64,000 nucleotides of DNA from Perkinsela sp. pyNocScin1 (lineage: Eukaryota > Euglenozoa > Kinetoplastea > Prokinetoplastida > Perkinselidae). The stretch is taken from the NCBI GenBank assembly GCA_964019655.1, contig CAXHTR010000001.1, positions 372,001-436,000 of the forward strand. Direction: 5' to 3'. The notes below the pieces were generated by a model, which made no database searches, was not told the origin of the DNA, and saw only the letters and a list, made by a program, of their open reading frames with translations. Below, one piece after another: positions 20,901 to 30,048 of this stretch (its first letter is position 1; the number at the start of each line of letters is the position of its first letter). The position numbers and the translations under genes were made by a program.

Positions 20901-21316
20901 GTGGCTTCAGCGGCAGCCTGTGCACTGCCCTCGCGCGCTTTTTCCTCGGCCGCGGCCTCTTCCTTCGTCACAGAAATCTTTTTATGGATTTTGGACGGTG
21001 GGTAGCGGACCTCAGGAAGAGCTTCGGCGACTGGCGGCTTCTCTGCGATATCAGTGTCATCGTCCTCGTCGGTGCCTTCCTCTTTTTCAGCAATGACTCG
21101 GGTAGTTACACTCAGCCTGCCCTCTGTGCTATGGGGTGACTTGAGCGGTGATTTGAAGGTGCTCGCGTGTCCTGGCGGGTTTTTGGCGAATGTCGCGATG
21201 CTCTTGCGCGGGCCCTGGGCGATGTGGCTCGAGAGCGGCGCGGGGCGCTTTTGCGGTGGCGATGTGTCCTTTTGGCCTTCCGGGCGATTGGAGCGGAACG
21301 GGGTTTGGAATTTCAT
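17960..21316 (-). CDS. RAD54-family SNF2 ATPase, RAD54B/Rdh54-like
   Basis: The 1118-aa protein has a disordered, Lys/Pro/Glu-rich N-terminus (1-240), then a small domain (about 240-335, SKPTMDDFIALDPSKMLIHM...) like the one before the motor in RAD54B, then the SNF2 motor. Motor motifs: ADEMGLGKSIQ (486-496, Walker A), CDEGHKLKN (594-602, Walker B, DEGH), LSGTPIQNDLSEF (622-634), and in the second lobe SSKAGGVGLNL and QAMGRVWRDGQ (906-916, arginine finger). In known organisms these enzymes translocate on duplex DNA and work with Rad51 in homologous recombination. A RAD54 rather than RAD54B assignment is possible. Confidence 0.88.
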   Translation of the reverse strand: MKFQTPFRSNRPEGQKDTSPPQKRPAPLSSHIAQGPRKSIATFAKNPPGHASTFKSPLKSPHSTEGRLSVTTRVIAEKEEGTDEDDDTDIAEKPPVAEALPEVRYPPSKIHKKISVTKEEAAAEEKAREGSAQAAAEATAKAAETKPPSDLIQLDPFTGEPLHPEKIKRLPISPLGKWYFEIEFLDGAPADAKKSSETTKPAEPDPQPPKKDKKPKFVAPTAKKAPEPEPEKEKTQRRAPTGILIISKPTMDDFIALDPSKMLIHMFDNQGRQVGNRSGADAAQSASSWTIGAAEADALAVGDTYKTKSNTRYTVKLIDVVREDEFRGGSFFLDFQKKQKAHNEAKRKANIFAMKFAVSAASQSSGKLKSILATQNSAHIFSRGFGLPRKTSFCTPFKGFVRDPSKPGLNLKGPLVPVFDPDAPNAVVVYRAPYEKDTQGRQLTSVVVDPKLGDRLRPHQVVGVRFLWECISGERLANVHHGAILADEMGLGKSIQAVTLVWTCLKQSNYGGPLTQRAIITAPCSLVDNWKKEFDKWLGEGALRVCAIAESTPKGSRILSRFEGDGDVLIISYDQLRKYIDRIAGMQRVGLIVCDEGHKLKNAEVKTTQAIQRVPTKRRVILSGTPIQNDLSEFHSMVSFVNPGILGSLDVFKRVFQDPILRGRDPNCSEEEKAIGMDRAHFLSKLTSKFILRRKQTLNEKYLPAKCEMTLFCPLSEKQRALYTDIVNAYDADGDESFGNLLEQPFTAIMALRQLACHADLLIDDIAPKDSKNSKNAKSDRIISAVRSMAKAEKSAKLCFLVDLVRQCKAYDDKIVVVSNFTATLNIIGKALKKEKLCYLQLDGTTPIKKRQGFVDEFNLSCPRTNRYAPLVFLLSSKAGGVGLNLVGANRLVLFDPDWNPANDAQAMGRVWRDGQKKTVYIYRLLSTGTIEEKIFMRQVSKQGLSTNIVDSNQDSKQHFTLEDLRMLFTYNEKTTSETHDLLKCDHCVDPNKPVDAKKKEKFSVKFNKPSFKGPVRMEELKDWSHVNTLKALKGFDTLLHRVVSDGSPGLTPGSPFTAESILSFIFCVSRDPQKLNGADGKGVIVEEKSALEQDVGAIVVGADQQDSLEDASIAFSQ

Positions 21317-21854
21317 TGGGGATCAAACAAACTACAAACAATATTCTAATACATACATATGAGGCCAATGTCGCGACAAAATAGGCTATGGAATTATATT
21401 TGACGCTTTATCTCGATTGGTGTCTGGGTATATCAAGAAGAATTGACTAAACTTGATGTATACGATGCATTAGACGTCAATTTACATATAACTGTGCTTT
21501 TATTCAAAATGCCATGATGACATGTGTACGAGAACTGTTTGCTAAGAATTTGAAATAATCAACGATCCCATCGTTCGCCTTTTTTTATATGAAATTTGAG
21601 CGTAACCATCGTGCAGGCTATGCGGATATTCTACAGAGCACTTCGAAAGTTCTTTGTGCAAAGTGATTCTATAGAGAATCATATTCTGCGCCATTCTGTG
21701 CCACTACGAGACATCAGCTACCTATCATTGCTGAAAAGAATAAAAACATCAATTAACAGAGACCATTTTACATTTCAAAATCACACATTCTCTCAAAAAC
21801 CAAAGAGGTTTTCTTTCATTCTATAGACATCACTTTACACACCTCTTACATTTC
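21317..21854. other. Intergenic, nothing recognised
   Basis: AT-rich spacer between the kinase and RAD54B-like genes, with no coding frame of note and no repeat seen. The last bases upstream of the RAD54B-like ATG contain TTGTTTGTAG, a possible splice-acceptor-like site. Confidence 0.4.
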
Positions 21855-24800
21855 TCAAAACTCATATATCGTACAGTTCAGCGAGTTACTGAAGTCGACC
21901 ATCTCGTTCTCCGCCGACGACCGGCCCTTGTCCTTCGGGCTCCCGCCCTCGCTGCCCGTCTCGCCGCAGCTGCTCGGCCACGCCTCGCCGCCCATGAACG
22001 TGTGCGCCGCGAGCGCAGCGAGGTTCGGCCGGTTCTCCATCTGGAAGCACAGCGTGAGGAAGTCGAGCAGCGAGGCATCGATCTCCACCCCCGCCGGCAG
22101 CTCGAACGGAAATGCTGCGATTTCTTCACCAGCGGCCTTTTTGGCTCTGAGAAGCGCCTCGTGGCGAAGAAGGCAGGGACAGCAACCGCAGTGAATTCTG
22201 TGCCTTTGGGGCTCTTCACCTTCGCCTTTCACATCCTGATGGAAACACCCAGCGGCGAAGTCATCTGGAAGCGCACACACAGTCACAAAGTCACCACCCC
22301 TATTGACCATTTCAACAATAATGCACCCCAGCAGCCAAACGTCAGCGTGCACAGCCCGCTGCATATTCTCCGCCGGGTTTTCACCAGTCACCGCGTGAAA
22401 CCGCTTCGACTGCCCAAAGTCCGTCAGCTTGAGCTGGCCCTCGATGCCGATGAGCACGTTCTCGCCCTTGACGTCGCAGTGGACAACACCATTCGAATGT
22501 AAGTGGCTGAGCCCCTCGATGAGCTGCTGCGTGTACTTGCGGATCGTCGCGAGCGAAAACGGTGTTGTTATTTTTGTGAGTAAAGAATGCAGACTCCCAG
22601 CCTCAATCAGCTCCATGACAATGTGAATTTCGCCCTTCTCCTTATATGGGAAAATCGCAAAGAACTGAATAAGGTTGGGGTGCGGGGGCAGCGACAGGAG
22701 GACCTGCGCCTCGTGCGTAAAAGGGTAGTACGCCAGGTTGGCGTTCGTCGGCTGCTGCGCGTCGTGAATAACTTTGACAGCGACGAGCTCGCCGCTGCCG
22801 AGGACAGCGGTGTACACCACAGCGTCGTCGCCGTGGCCGATCGCGTTGATGAGCTGGTAGTCCGAGTACACATTGGTGTTGGAACTGTTCTTGGCCTGCG
22901 GCCGCGGCGACTGCTGCGCGAGCAGTGGTGAGGTCCGCGGGACGCCGGGGCTTGATAGAGTGGACCGGATCGACTCGAGGGAGAGCGACGGGACACCGGA
23001 CAGCGACACGTTGGCCCGCGGCATCGAAATGTTTGAGATTTTGGCGCTGTCGCTGACTAGTGGGCGAGAAATCTGCGAATTTTCACTAAAAGATGGGGCA
23101 GCGCTTGAGAGTTCATCGAGATTGTGCATGCTGACCATCGCAGAGGACAGAGAATCAAAAAGATTGCTCCCGCTCATTTCAGTGATCGAGTGCCTGCTGG
23201 AGGTCGGCGCGAGCTGCGAGTCCGTCGAGTGCTGCGAGAAGTGCGGGCCGCCTGCGAACGGCGGGTCGAGCGCCCTTTCAGGAAATTCCTTGGCGGGGTC
23301 TTTCGAGCTTTCTTCTTTCTGGGAATTCTTGGGGGCGTCGACTGCCTGCGCGAGGCGGCGGCGGATTCGCTGGACTGCCTCCTCCAAGCGTTTCTTGTCG
23401 TCGACCGCCTGCTGGTGGTAGGCGTAGAGGCCACAGCAGATCAAAATCGCAAGAAGGAGCTTTGTTTGACCGGAAGACGACTTTTTTGAATTTTTCGTTC
23501 GCAGAGCATCTTTTTCTTTTGTATTCTTCAAACTTCCATACTTGACGTCAAAGACCAAAAGGTCGCGGTGGTACCCATGGGCCTCCGAGACGCCGCCGGA
23601 GATCGCGATGCGCTGGACTGGGCGGTACGTGTCATCTGTGAGGTTTTCATTGTGCATCGCATGCGCGACGCCGATGTGCGCAGGAAAGGGGCGCCCTGGC
23701 TCGATAGACCGCCAGCCCCGCTCTGGGCGCTGGACGTCAAGTATCTCAATAAAATTGATAGCCCGCTGGCTGTGGGTGTCGTCAGTGCCCCCAAAAGCTA
23801 TTACAAAATCGGTGTCTTCCCTTGTTTTCATACTCGGGGTCAGTCGCACAGCCCCAAAGTAGGCCCGCGCGTGGTGCATCGGCGGCAGCGCGCTCACAGG
23901 CCACTTGGCCGCCGCCGGCGTCGTGAAATTCGCAAAAAACGCGTCGTGGCGCAGGAGGTGCACCGCCTTGGACGGGCGCATGTCCTCAAACTTTTTGTCT
24001 GATAAATGCTCTTTGGCGCGCTGGAGGCCGCCGAGCACGAGCAGCGTGCGGTCGGGCCCGGCGACGACCTGGTGACCATAGATGGGGAGCGTGTCGAATG
24101 CTGGGAAGACGTGGGCCTGCGTGCGGTTGTGCGCGTGGAAGGCGTAGTAGCCGTACTTTTTGGTTAGCGCGCTCGACACAGCCCGAGCAGTGGTCTTGGG
24201 CTGCCGCTCGTCGGCGGGTGGGACCGACATGGCCTCAGCGTTGTACCCGCCGAGCAAAAAGACGAACGATTCCTTTTTCGCAGTTTTCTCAACCTCGATG
24301 ACCACTGCCGCGCCGGAGACAGTGGGAAAGTAGCTGTTGCGCACGTGAAACTTTCTGGGCTTCTCCCACTGGAGTGTCCGGGTGTTCAAGACGTTGATGG
24401 TGTCCGGAATGGTCTGCTTCACTTTCACAGTGTTTTCAGTTGGCACAATACTGTCAACACGACCGCCGACGATGTGGATGCGGTCGTCGTAGACGAACGA
24501 CGTCGCGTACAGGCGCGGCGCGTAGTATTTCTCGTTGAATTCCAAAACTTTCCACTGCTTGCTCGTGATGTTGTACATCCAGCTGTCCCGGGCCGGCAGG
24601 CGGTTCTTGGCGGCCTCGTAGGCTTTGGTCTCGGGCGAGCGCACGTCGTCGCTGCTCGTGCGCTCCTTTTTGGGGATAATGCGGCCGCCGAAGACGAAGA
24701 GCGCGTCGCCGTGGAGCACAGAAGTGTGCGCGTAGCGCGCGTGGGGCATTTTCGTGTGGGCGACGAGGGAGAGCGTGGTGTTGGTCATGTGCTCGAGCTG

Positions 24801-24893
24801 GGCCGCCCAGGAGCGGAAGTCCTTGCCCTTTTTGGAGTCCGGGGACTGGGCGGTGACAAGGAGGGAAGTGAAGAGACACAGGGATACAAGCAT
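21855..24893 (-). CDS. Transmembrane protein kinase with Kelch ectodomain
   Basis: From the ATG at 24891-24893 (MLVSLCLFTSLLVTAQS, a signal peptide) the protein has 1012 aa. Residues about 55-445 hold six Gly-Gly doublets (FGGR, VGGR, LGGY, LGGL, FGGT, SGGV near 69, 143, 215, 288, 368, 433), as in a six-bladed Kelch propeller. A single membrane helix (KLLLAILICCGLYAY, about 478-492) is followed by a basic coiled segment, a Ser-rich linker and a kinase domain (about 676-976) closest in style to STE11/MAPKKK kinases. Seen: glycine loop GHGDDAVVYTA, VAVK lysine (707), HCDVKGEN in place of HRD, and DFG (825-827). The GTPxWMAPE segment is missing, so activity is doubtful. Expected topology is Kelch outside, kinase in the cytosol. 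Confidence 0.88.
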   Translation of the reverse strand: MLVSLCLFTSLLVTAQSPDSKKGKDFRSWAAQLEHMTNTTLSLVAHTKMPHARYAHTSVLHGDALFVFGGRIIPKKERTSSDDVRSPETKAYEAAKNRLPARDSWMYNITSKQWKVLEFNEKYYAPRLYATSFVYDDRIHIVGGRVDSIVPTENTVKVKQTIPDTINVLNTRTLQWEKPRKFHVRNSYFPTVSGAAVVIEVEKTAKKESFVFLLGGYNAEAMSVPPADERQPKTTARAVSSALTKKYGYYAFHAHNRTQAHVFPAFDTLPIYGHQVVAGPDRTLLVLGGLQRAKEHLSDKKFEDMRPSKAVHLLRHDAFFANFTTPAAAKWPVSALPPMHHARAYFGAVRLTPSMKTREDTDFVIAFGGTDDTHSQRAINFIEILDVQRPERGWRSIEPGRPFPAHIGVAHAMHNENLTDDTYRPVQRIAISGGVSEAHGYHRDLLVFDVKYGSLKNTKEKDALRTKNSKKSSSGQTKLLLAILICCGLYAYHQQAVDDKKRLEEAVQRIRRRLAQAVDAPKNSQKEESSKDPAKEFPERALDPPFAGGPHFSQHSTDSQLAPTSSRHSITEMSGSNLFDSLSSAMVSMHNLDELSSAAPSFSENSQISRPLVSDSAKISNISMPRANVSLSGVPSLSLESIRSTLSSPGVPRTSPLLAQQSPRPQAKNSSNTNVYSDYQLINAIGHGDDAVVYTAVLGSGELVAVKVIHDAQQPTNANLAYYPFTHEAQVLLSLPPHPNLIQFFAIFPYKEKGEIHIVMELIEAGSLHSLLTKITTPFSLATIRKYTQQLIEGLSHLHSNGVVHCDVKGENVLIGIEGQLKLTDFGQSKRFHAVTGENPAENMQRAVHADVWLLGCIIVEMVNRGGDFVTVCALPDDFAAGCFHQDVKGEGEEPQRHRIHCGCCPCLLRHEALLRAKKAAGEEIAAFPFELPAGVEIDASLLDFLTLCFQMENRPNLAALAAHTFMGGEAWPSSCGETGSEGGSPKDKGRSSAENEMVDFSNSLNCTIYEF

Positions 24894-25400
24894 GCGGTGA
24901 TGGAGACTATGCACGATGGGGTTGGAAGTGCATGGATGCGTAGTATAAATCAGAAAAAAAAAGTAGTCAAGTGGGGGCTCGTGAAAGGCCGAGCTGGAAA
25001 TGCACTGCATTATGCTCGCTTATAAAAAACTGGCGGATCAATCGCCTGAAGCGCTTGTATCCGTATATCGTAGGAAAGGCATTTTTGATCTTCCCTGAAA
25101 GAGTTGGAAGCTCGTTTCTATGATGCTTATGAAATCTTGTCAGAATGCACTGTCAATATTGACCGAATCCGGGCCTTTACATTTCGAAAAATTCCAGTCC
25201 CTGTGGAGTCGTGAATTCAGAAAGCACTATCTGACCATCCGCACTGATATTTGCAACAACAGTCTCTTGAACTGCGAAATTCTGACATTTTCAACAATTT
25301 TTCAAGTCATTTATGAATATCGCAGATATTATTGTGTAGCAGTAGCAGTTCGAATGCGGTGAGTCAGCGCAAGAGTCGAGATTAGCCTATACCAACTGCA
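24894..25400. other. Intergenic, nothing recognised
   Basis: Holds the CT-rich leader of the kinase gene (rich in T on the minus strand near 24955-24965). Otherwise no coding frame, repeat or RNA gene was seen. Confidence 0.4.
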
Positions 25401-26828
25401 CTAAATACCGATTTTGGTGTTTTTACTTGTGAATACTGGCTTGAAGAGATTGCCTTCGAGCCTGAGTTGGGTAAGGCTCCCAGGAATATGCGAGATATTG
25501 ATCTCTCCCGTTAGCATGTTTTCCCGCAGCCAGAGCTCTTTCATACCTCGTGGCAGGTGGCTGAGGTCTATTGTCCCCGAAAATTTGTTCTTCTGGAGGC
25601 TCAGGTTCTCAAGGGATTCTGGCAGGGCTGTCAAATCAATGCTGCCTGAGAGCGCATTGTTTCTCGCGTAAAGCTCTCTAAGTGTGGATGGTAGCTTTGT
25701 CAGACATAGCTCACCTGTAAAGTGGTTGTTGTTGAGATTGACTTCTTCAATCACATGCGGCAGTTGCTCAAGGTTGATAGACCCGTGGAGTATATTGGAA
25801 TGGACGATGAAGATTTTCATTTGGGCTGGCAGTCGCGTCAAGTTAAGTGTGCCGTGCATAGCACACTTCGACGCGTGCAGTTCCTCCAGGCTTTGTGGGA
25901 GCTTTTTGGTGCATAACGTCCCGCTGACTTTGTTAGCATCGAGTGAAAGGTAGATCATACCCGTAGGTAGATCGTCAAGTTCAACGTTCCCCTGAAATCG
26001 ATTCGTATGAAAATTTAGCTCAAGAATCTCGCGGCTCAGTCCATGAAGGTCGACTGTTCCTGTCAGCATATTCTCGCAGATCTCGAGCCCTCGGAGTGTA
26101 TTTGGCAGTTTGGATATGTCTATTGTCCCTGAAAATCGATTTGTGCTGAGAAGAAGTACTTCAAGACGCTGCGGTAGCGTTGTAAGGTCGAGTGAGCCAC
26201 TCAGCTGGTTGTCTTGTGCGTCTATGAATGTTGAATCGGGCGGTAACGAGCCCAAGTCGAATTCTCCTTCGAATGCGTTTTCATTCAGACGAAGCATGGT
26301 GAGTGTCCGCGGGAGGTTTGCTGTGATAATTGGCCCCGAAAATTCATTTTGCTGGAGATCCAAACTTTGTAAGCGACAAAGTCGCTGAATACCCTCAAGT
26401 GACCCCGTGAGCTGATTAACAAACAGCCATAGCTTCTCAACGTTCTCGGGCAAGTGCGCAAAGTCGACAGATCCGGGAAAGTTCATTCGCACGACAACGA
26501 GATGGTTTACTGAGTGTGGCACAAACTGAAAGTTCAGCGTGCCTTGGAGATTTGGGAAATTTCTTCTTTCCCAATCGATAAACACAACTGTACCTGCCGT
26601 ACACCGGACCCCAGGCCAGTCTTCAATATCTCTAAAATTGCTATGTTCATCTTGAAACTCCTCGATCTCGGTGCATCCTGAAAGGAACATCTCCATCAGC
26701 GCTTGTTGTGACATGCTGTCATAGTCAAGTCGGCCAAGGTGAGAGGCATCGCTGCACGAAACGAAAGAAAACTTGTGCACTGTTCGGGTTAACCGTGGTG
26801 AAGTGCACAGCAAGCCAATCTGGAGCAT
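25401..26828 (-). CDS. Leucine-rich repeat protein, long GRLD type (475 aa)
   Basis: The leader is longer than usual (MLQIGLLCTSPRLTRTVHKF), then LGRLDYDSMSQQALMEMF, a cap with FQDEHSNFRDIEDWPGVRC, and the most regular LRR series in the window: about 16 units with a well-kept asparagine ladder up to IPGSLTQLRLEGNLF. The protein ends soon after the last repeat, without the tail seen in 2892-4232. It stands apart from the other LRR genes, between the Kelch kinase and small housekeeping-type genes, in the same orientation as both. Confidence 0.9.
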   Translation of the reverse strand: MLQIGLLCTSPRLTRTVHKFSFVSCSDASHLGRLDYDSMSQQALMEMFLSGCTEIEEFQDEHSNFRDIEDWPGVRCTAGTVVFIDWERRNFPNLQGTLNFQFVPHSVNHLVVVRMNFPGSVDFAHLPENVEKLWLFVNQLTGSLEGIQRLCRLQSLDLQQNEFSGPIITANLPRTLTMLRLNENAFEGEFDLGSLPPDSTFIDAQDNQLSGSLDLTTLPQRLEVLLLSTNRFSGTIDISKLPNTLRGLEICENMLTGTVDLHGLSREILELNFHTNRFQGNVELDDLPTGMIYLSLDANKVSGTLCTKKLPQSLEELHASKCAMHGTLNLTRLPAQMKIFIVHSNILHGSINLEQLPHVIEEVNLNNNHFTGELCLTKLPSTLRELYARNNALSGSIDLTALPESLENLSLQKNKFSGTIDLSHLPRGMKELWLRENMLTGEINISHIPGSLTQLRLEGNLFKPVFTSKNTKIGI

Positions 26829-27742
26829 TTTCTACTGTCAAAGTAAGTTGATGTTATTCGTAATTGATGGTAAAAAATACAGTAAGGGTACAGTAATCTT
26901 TCCATTTTGAAGACAAACATACGAAATTCTAGAGTCAGTATGTTTTTATGCCTTTGGAACCAACTAATTGTGCATGTTGGCATCTTGGCGCTTGCATCTT
27001 GTCTCATTGCAAGAAATTTATCATGTTCACTCCCTTCGCTTTGTAATGCACATTGATTCATTAATCCGTATTGCTGATATACTTTGCGCTTCTCTAGCGA
27101 TCATCTTTGGGCTTTAGTACAAAAGCTTTCGTCGTCAATACGATCATTGAACGCCTTTCGAATGGCATACGTATGGGTGGGACTTCATTTTCGATTTTCT
27201 GTGCAATACAGCATCTCGCAGAAATTCGGTGCGTGCCACTGCGATTCGAGCCTTATACGCTATTGCCAGCTTCGCCTTCCGCAGTAAACCGGCGTCCGCT
27301 GCGATGTCTCTTGCTTCGCCCAGTGCAGCGACCGCAGTCCGTTTTAGCGGCGAAATGACTGCATTTCAAAGAATATAGCCCACGTGTGCACATTCATGCA
27401 TAATCCGCTGTAAAGACAGACTTTGCCCAAAGAAATGCTCACCATTGCAGTGTTTCTGACTGTCCCATTTTTCGCACTATGAAATAGCAATTGATCTCCA
27501 AGTGCTTTGATAACCTCGTTATTCCCCGGTATTTCTCTGTATAATTTGGCTCCCCAGGGTCAGTGGACTTTGGGCTGGTATCGGAAAATCCCAGACTGAC
27601 GCCATAAATCCTGTCAGCAAATGTTGAAAACACTAGGGCCCAGAAAACTTTAAAATGTGACTACCATTCATGCAGTAAAAAGATTCATAAAGACAAAAAT
27701 CTACCTGAAACACTGAACTCCCCCACATTTCACCCAAATCCT
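26829..27742. other. Intergenic, with a dispersed repeat copy
   Basis: A 914-bp spacer. The only structure found is the dispersed repeat at 27561. The short open frames look random. No RNA gene was found. Confidence 0.45.
27561..27598 (+). repeat. Dispersed 38-bp repeat, copy 2
   Basis: Reads CAGTGGACTTTGGGCTGG and ends in AGACTG. It has the same length from CAGT to ACTG (38 bp) as copy 3. Preceding GT and following AC extend the pairing to GTCAGT / ACTGAC. Confidence 0.6.
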
Positions 27743-28261
27743 TCAGAAAATGACTGGACCATCCGTCATCTCCGCGAGCGTCGTGAGGCACTTCGCAAAG
27801 AGGTGCGCCCTCGCCTCGACGACCCCGAGGAACCCCTCCAGGCACAGCGGGCAGAACGCTTTTGTCGACCGCTCTACTGACTTCTCGAGCTGCTTGATCC
27901 ACGCGAGCCGCGCGATCATGTTCTCGTCGTCCCTGTTCTCCGCGTACATCTTTGTGCTCGAAAACACATAGATATTGTTCCACGTCTGGTAGTCGCTCAC
28001 GAACACGAGGTCGGCGCTGTGGACGACGACCTTGCCGCCGGCCGAGCGCACGATGCGGTACGCCATGGGCTGCTTTGGGAGTTTTCCATATAAACTCGTG
28101 AGCATCAGCTGGCGGTCAGGTGTCTTCATGAGCTTCATGCAGTCCTCAACGCTCTTGAACTTGCGGATCACGCGGAGCGCCTCGTCGTCGTCCTTGCACA
28201 CCCAGCAGAGCAGCCCGGTGGACTGGCTCGGCGGCTCGTACGCTGCATTTGTGTCGGGCAT
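27743..28261 (-). CDS. Hypothetical protein with Cys pairs (172 aa)
   Basis: Not recognised. The protein has CWVC near residue 19 and CPLC near residue 142, the latter followed by His and Cys in the spacing CxxC-x17-H-x4-C, which could bind zinc. The middle (RIVRSAGGKVVVHSADLVFV) is beta-rich. There is no signal peptide or membrane helix. It is separated by 105 bp from the gene upstream. The leader before its ATG is TTTCCCTTTTTTGTCC followed later by AG, a possible spliced-leader acceptor. Its codon use resembles that of the housekeeping genes around it, which supports a real gene. Confidence 0.75.
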   Translation of the reverse strand: MPDTNAAYEPPSQSTGLLCWVCKDDDEALRVIRKFKSVEDCMKLMKTPDRQLMLTSLYGKLPKQPMAYRIVRSAGGKVVVHSADLVFVSDYQTWNNIYVFSSTKMYAENRDDENMIARLAWIKQLEKSVERSTKAFCPLCLEGFLGVVEARAHLFAKCLTTLAEMTDGPVIF

Positions 28262-28366
28262 CGAATTTCTTTATGGGCGCATGTACGAGTTGGACAAAAA
28301 AGGGAAATGAGTCGAATTTGAGTAATAATAAATAATAATCCACTTCATTGGGATAAATCCCAAAAA

Positions 28367-29530
28367 TTACACCCCCGGCTGATTCTTGAGACTCTGTGGC
28401 ATGTTCGAGCGCTTCGTTCCAAAGTGCTCGTGCTGCGCGCTCCCGCCGGCGCCGAGGTTGACCCGCGTCACGAGCTCGCGCTGGATCTCGACCTTCTTGG
28501 CGTCGAACAGCCGCAGCGTCTTGAGCTGGTGGTTCAGGCGGTGGACGTCTGGCTTCTCCGCCTCCGTGAAACTGAGCTCGACTGTGTCCAAGTAGTCGTA
28601 AAAGTTCCCGTCGCGTTTCAGAGGTATCTTGCGCTTCGCAGCTTTCAGCGCTTCGCTAATTTTGTCAAATATCTTGCGCCAGCGCACGCGCTCGTGGTAG
28701 GCCGCGAGCAGGCCGGTCTCGCCGAGGTCGCCCATCGTGCAGTACGGCGTCTTCGACTCGCCGCGGCAGTACTGCAGGTAGGCCTTATACACCGGCGCGT
28801 ACTCGACGTACTCCGCGGGCAGCGGCCCCTCCTTGGCCTCCTCCTCGGACATGGTCATCGCCGCGTCGTCGCTGAGCTCCTGCGCATCGCTCTGCAGGTT
28901 CGTGACGCGCTCGCCGAGCTTCTCGAGGCCCTCGTCGTGGACCCCAAAGAACGTCGCGAGCCAGCCCTGGCGGCCCTCTTCGGTCTGACACCCCTCGGCC
29001 AGCGCCGCAGACTCGACGAGGGCGTCGTACTGTGCGATCACCGCGTTGAGTTTTTCAATAATTTCACGTCGGTAGTCGTCCATCTCGTACTGGACACCGG
29101 ACACAGGCCCGAGCTGCTCCTCGATGTCGCTCGGGCTGAAGGCGATGTCTTTCTCGACTTTGGCGCTCGGGTCCTGGCTGCGCTCCGCGGACTTCGCGTC
29201 CTGCTGCTTCTGCTCGGCGAGGCGGTCCATCATCGATCGCATTTCGCTCGAGGAGTGCGCAAGGGGGGCGAAGTCAGGGTTCGGGCTGGTTTTGGTTTGC
29301 GGTCCGTAGTACTCGCGCATGAGCATGCAGTTGTCGTAGTAGTCCTCCTCGGAATCGACAGTGTGCGCAGCTGGCAGGGGCTTCGTGATAATCCCCTTGA
29401 CCTCGTCGCGCGTGATGTGCCCGCCGTTGCGATTGAAGAGGAACTCAGGCATCCACACGCGGGGCCCGCCCTTCTGGCGGCGGTGGCAGAGCACGCTATG
29501 CGAAAACAAACGGCTTGTCGAGGTGCGCAT
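28367..29530 (-). CDS. Hypothetical protein with mitochondrial-type leader (387 aa)
   Basis: I place the start at the ATG at 29528-29530, giving MRTSTSRLFSHSVLCHRRQK, an Arg/Ser-rich N-terminus typical of mitochondrial import signals. The rest is hydrophilic and mostly helical, with acidic stretches (ELSDDAAMTMSEEEAKEG) and a basic C-terminal part. No known domain is recognised. A mitochondrial ribosome or RNA-processing accessory protein is possible but is only a guess from the leader and composition. The overlapping 377-codon plus-strand frame is a GC-driven shadow. Confidence 0.72.
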   Translation of the reverse strand: MRTSTSRLFSHSVLCHRRQKGGPRVWMPEFLFNRNGGHITRDEVKGIITKPLPAAHTVDSEEDYYDNCMLMREYYGPQTKTSPNPDFAPLAHSSSEMRSMMDRLAEQKQQDAKSAERSQDPSAKVEKDIAFSPSDIEEQLGPVSGVQYEMDDYRREIIEKLNAVIAQYDALVESAALAEGCQTEEGRQGWLATFFGVHDEGLEKLGERVTNLQSDAQELSDDAAMTMSEEEAKEGPLPAEYVEYAPVYKAYLQYCRGESKTPYCTMGDLGETGLLAAYHERVRWRKIFDKISEALKAAKRKIPLKRDGNFYDYLDTVELSFTEAEKPDVHRLNHQLKTLRLFDAKKVEIQRELVTRVNLGAGGSAQHEHFGTKRSNMPQSLKNQPGV

Positions 29531-29658
29531 ACTTTGGTTTCTTTTGAAAAGATTTAGCGCATTCGTAGTGAATGGAAATGAAAAATTCGGAGAAAAATTC
29601 GAAAGGAAATTTTTAAAAATCAAAGTTGAACTGTTCGGTGCACATCGATCTGTATCGA

Positions 29659-30048
29659 TCAAAACGCTCTGTTCTGCCCGAATCCGCCGCCAAAGCCTGT
29701 TTGCGCTGGGGCGCCAAAGGAGCTCCGCGCTGGGGCTGGGGCCTGCTTGTACTGGGAGTACTCCATGAGTAGCGGGGAGACGAAGGGGCCAGGCGGGCGC
29801 ACGTCGACGCTGTTGAGCTCTTCGTTTGTTAAGACGTAGCCGTTCTGCTGCTGGAAGAACTCCCAGCAGAGCATCGCGGGCGAGATCTGCTGCGAGCGCT
29901 CGTTGTCGGCGTACTGCGGGAGCGCCGTGATGCTGTGCACGGCGTTTGTCTCGTAGGGCGGGCGCGTGTCTTTCTCGAGGGCCTTGTCGAACGTCGGCGG
30001 GAGGCCGCCGAACGTGAAGTCGGTCTGCTGCGGCTGCGTGCTCTGCAT
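29659..30048 (-). CDS. Small FG-repeat protein, nucleoporin-like (129 aa)
   Basis: The short protein ends in clustered FG motifs (SSFGAPAQTGFGGGFGQNRAF in part) and has another near the start (FTFGGLPPTF), with Gln- and Pro-rich flanks and a central helical segment (SPAMLCWEFFQQQNGYVL). FG motifs are the docking sites for transport receptors in nuclear pores. The length is very short for a nucleoporin, so it could be a peripheral FG protein. Upstream of the ATG is a long CT tract, ATTCTCTCTCTCAATC, ending ...CATAG nine bases before the ATG: the best splice-acceptor-like leader in the window. Confidence 0.65.
   Translation of the reverse strand: MQSTQPQQTDFTFGGLPPTFDKALEKDTRPPYETNAVHSITALPQYADNERSQQISPAMLCWEFFQQQNGYVLTNEELNSVDVRPPGPFVSPLLMEYSQYKQAPAPARSSFGAPAQTGFGGGFGQNRAF

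Noticed and set aside
19412-21139. Plus-strand frames of 263 and 282 codons
   Set aside because: Antisense to the RAD54B-like gene, whose SNF2 motifs are all present on the minus strand.
28424-29557. 377-codon plus-strand open frame
   Set aside because: GC-rich shadow of the minus-strand gene with the mitochondrial-type leader; Arg/Leu/Val-rich with no domain.
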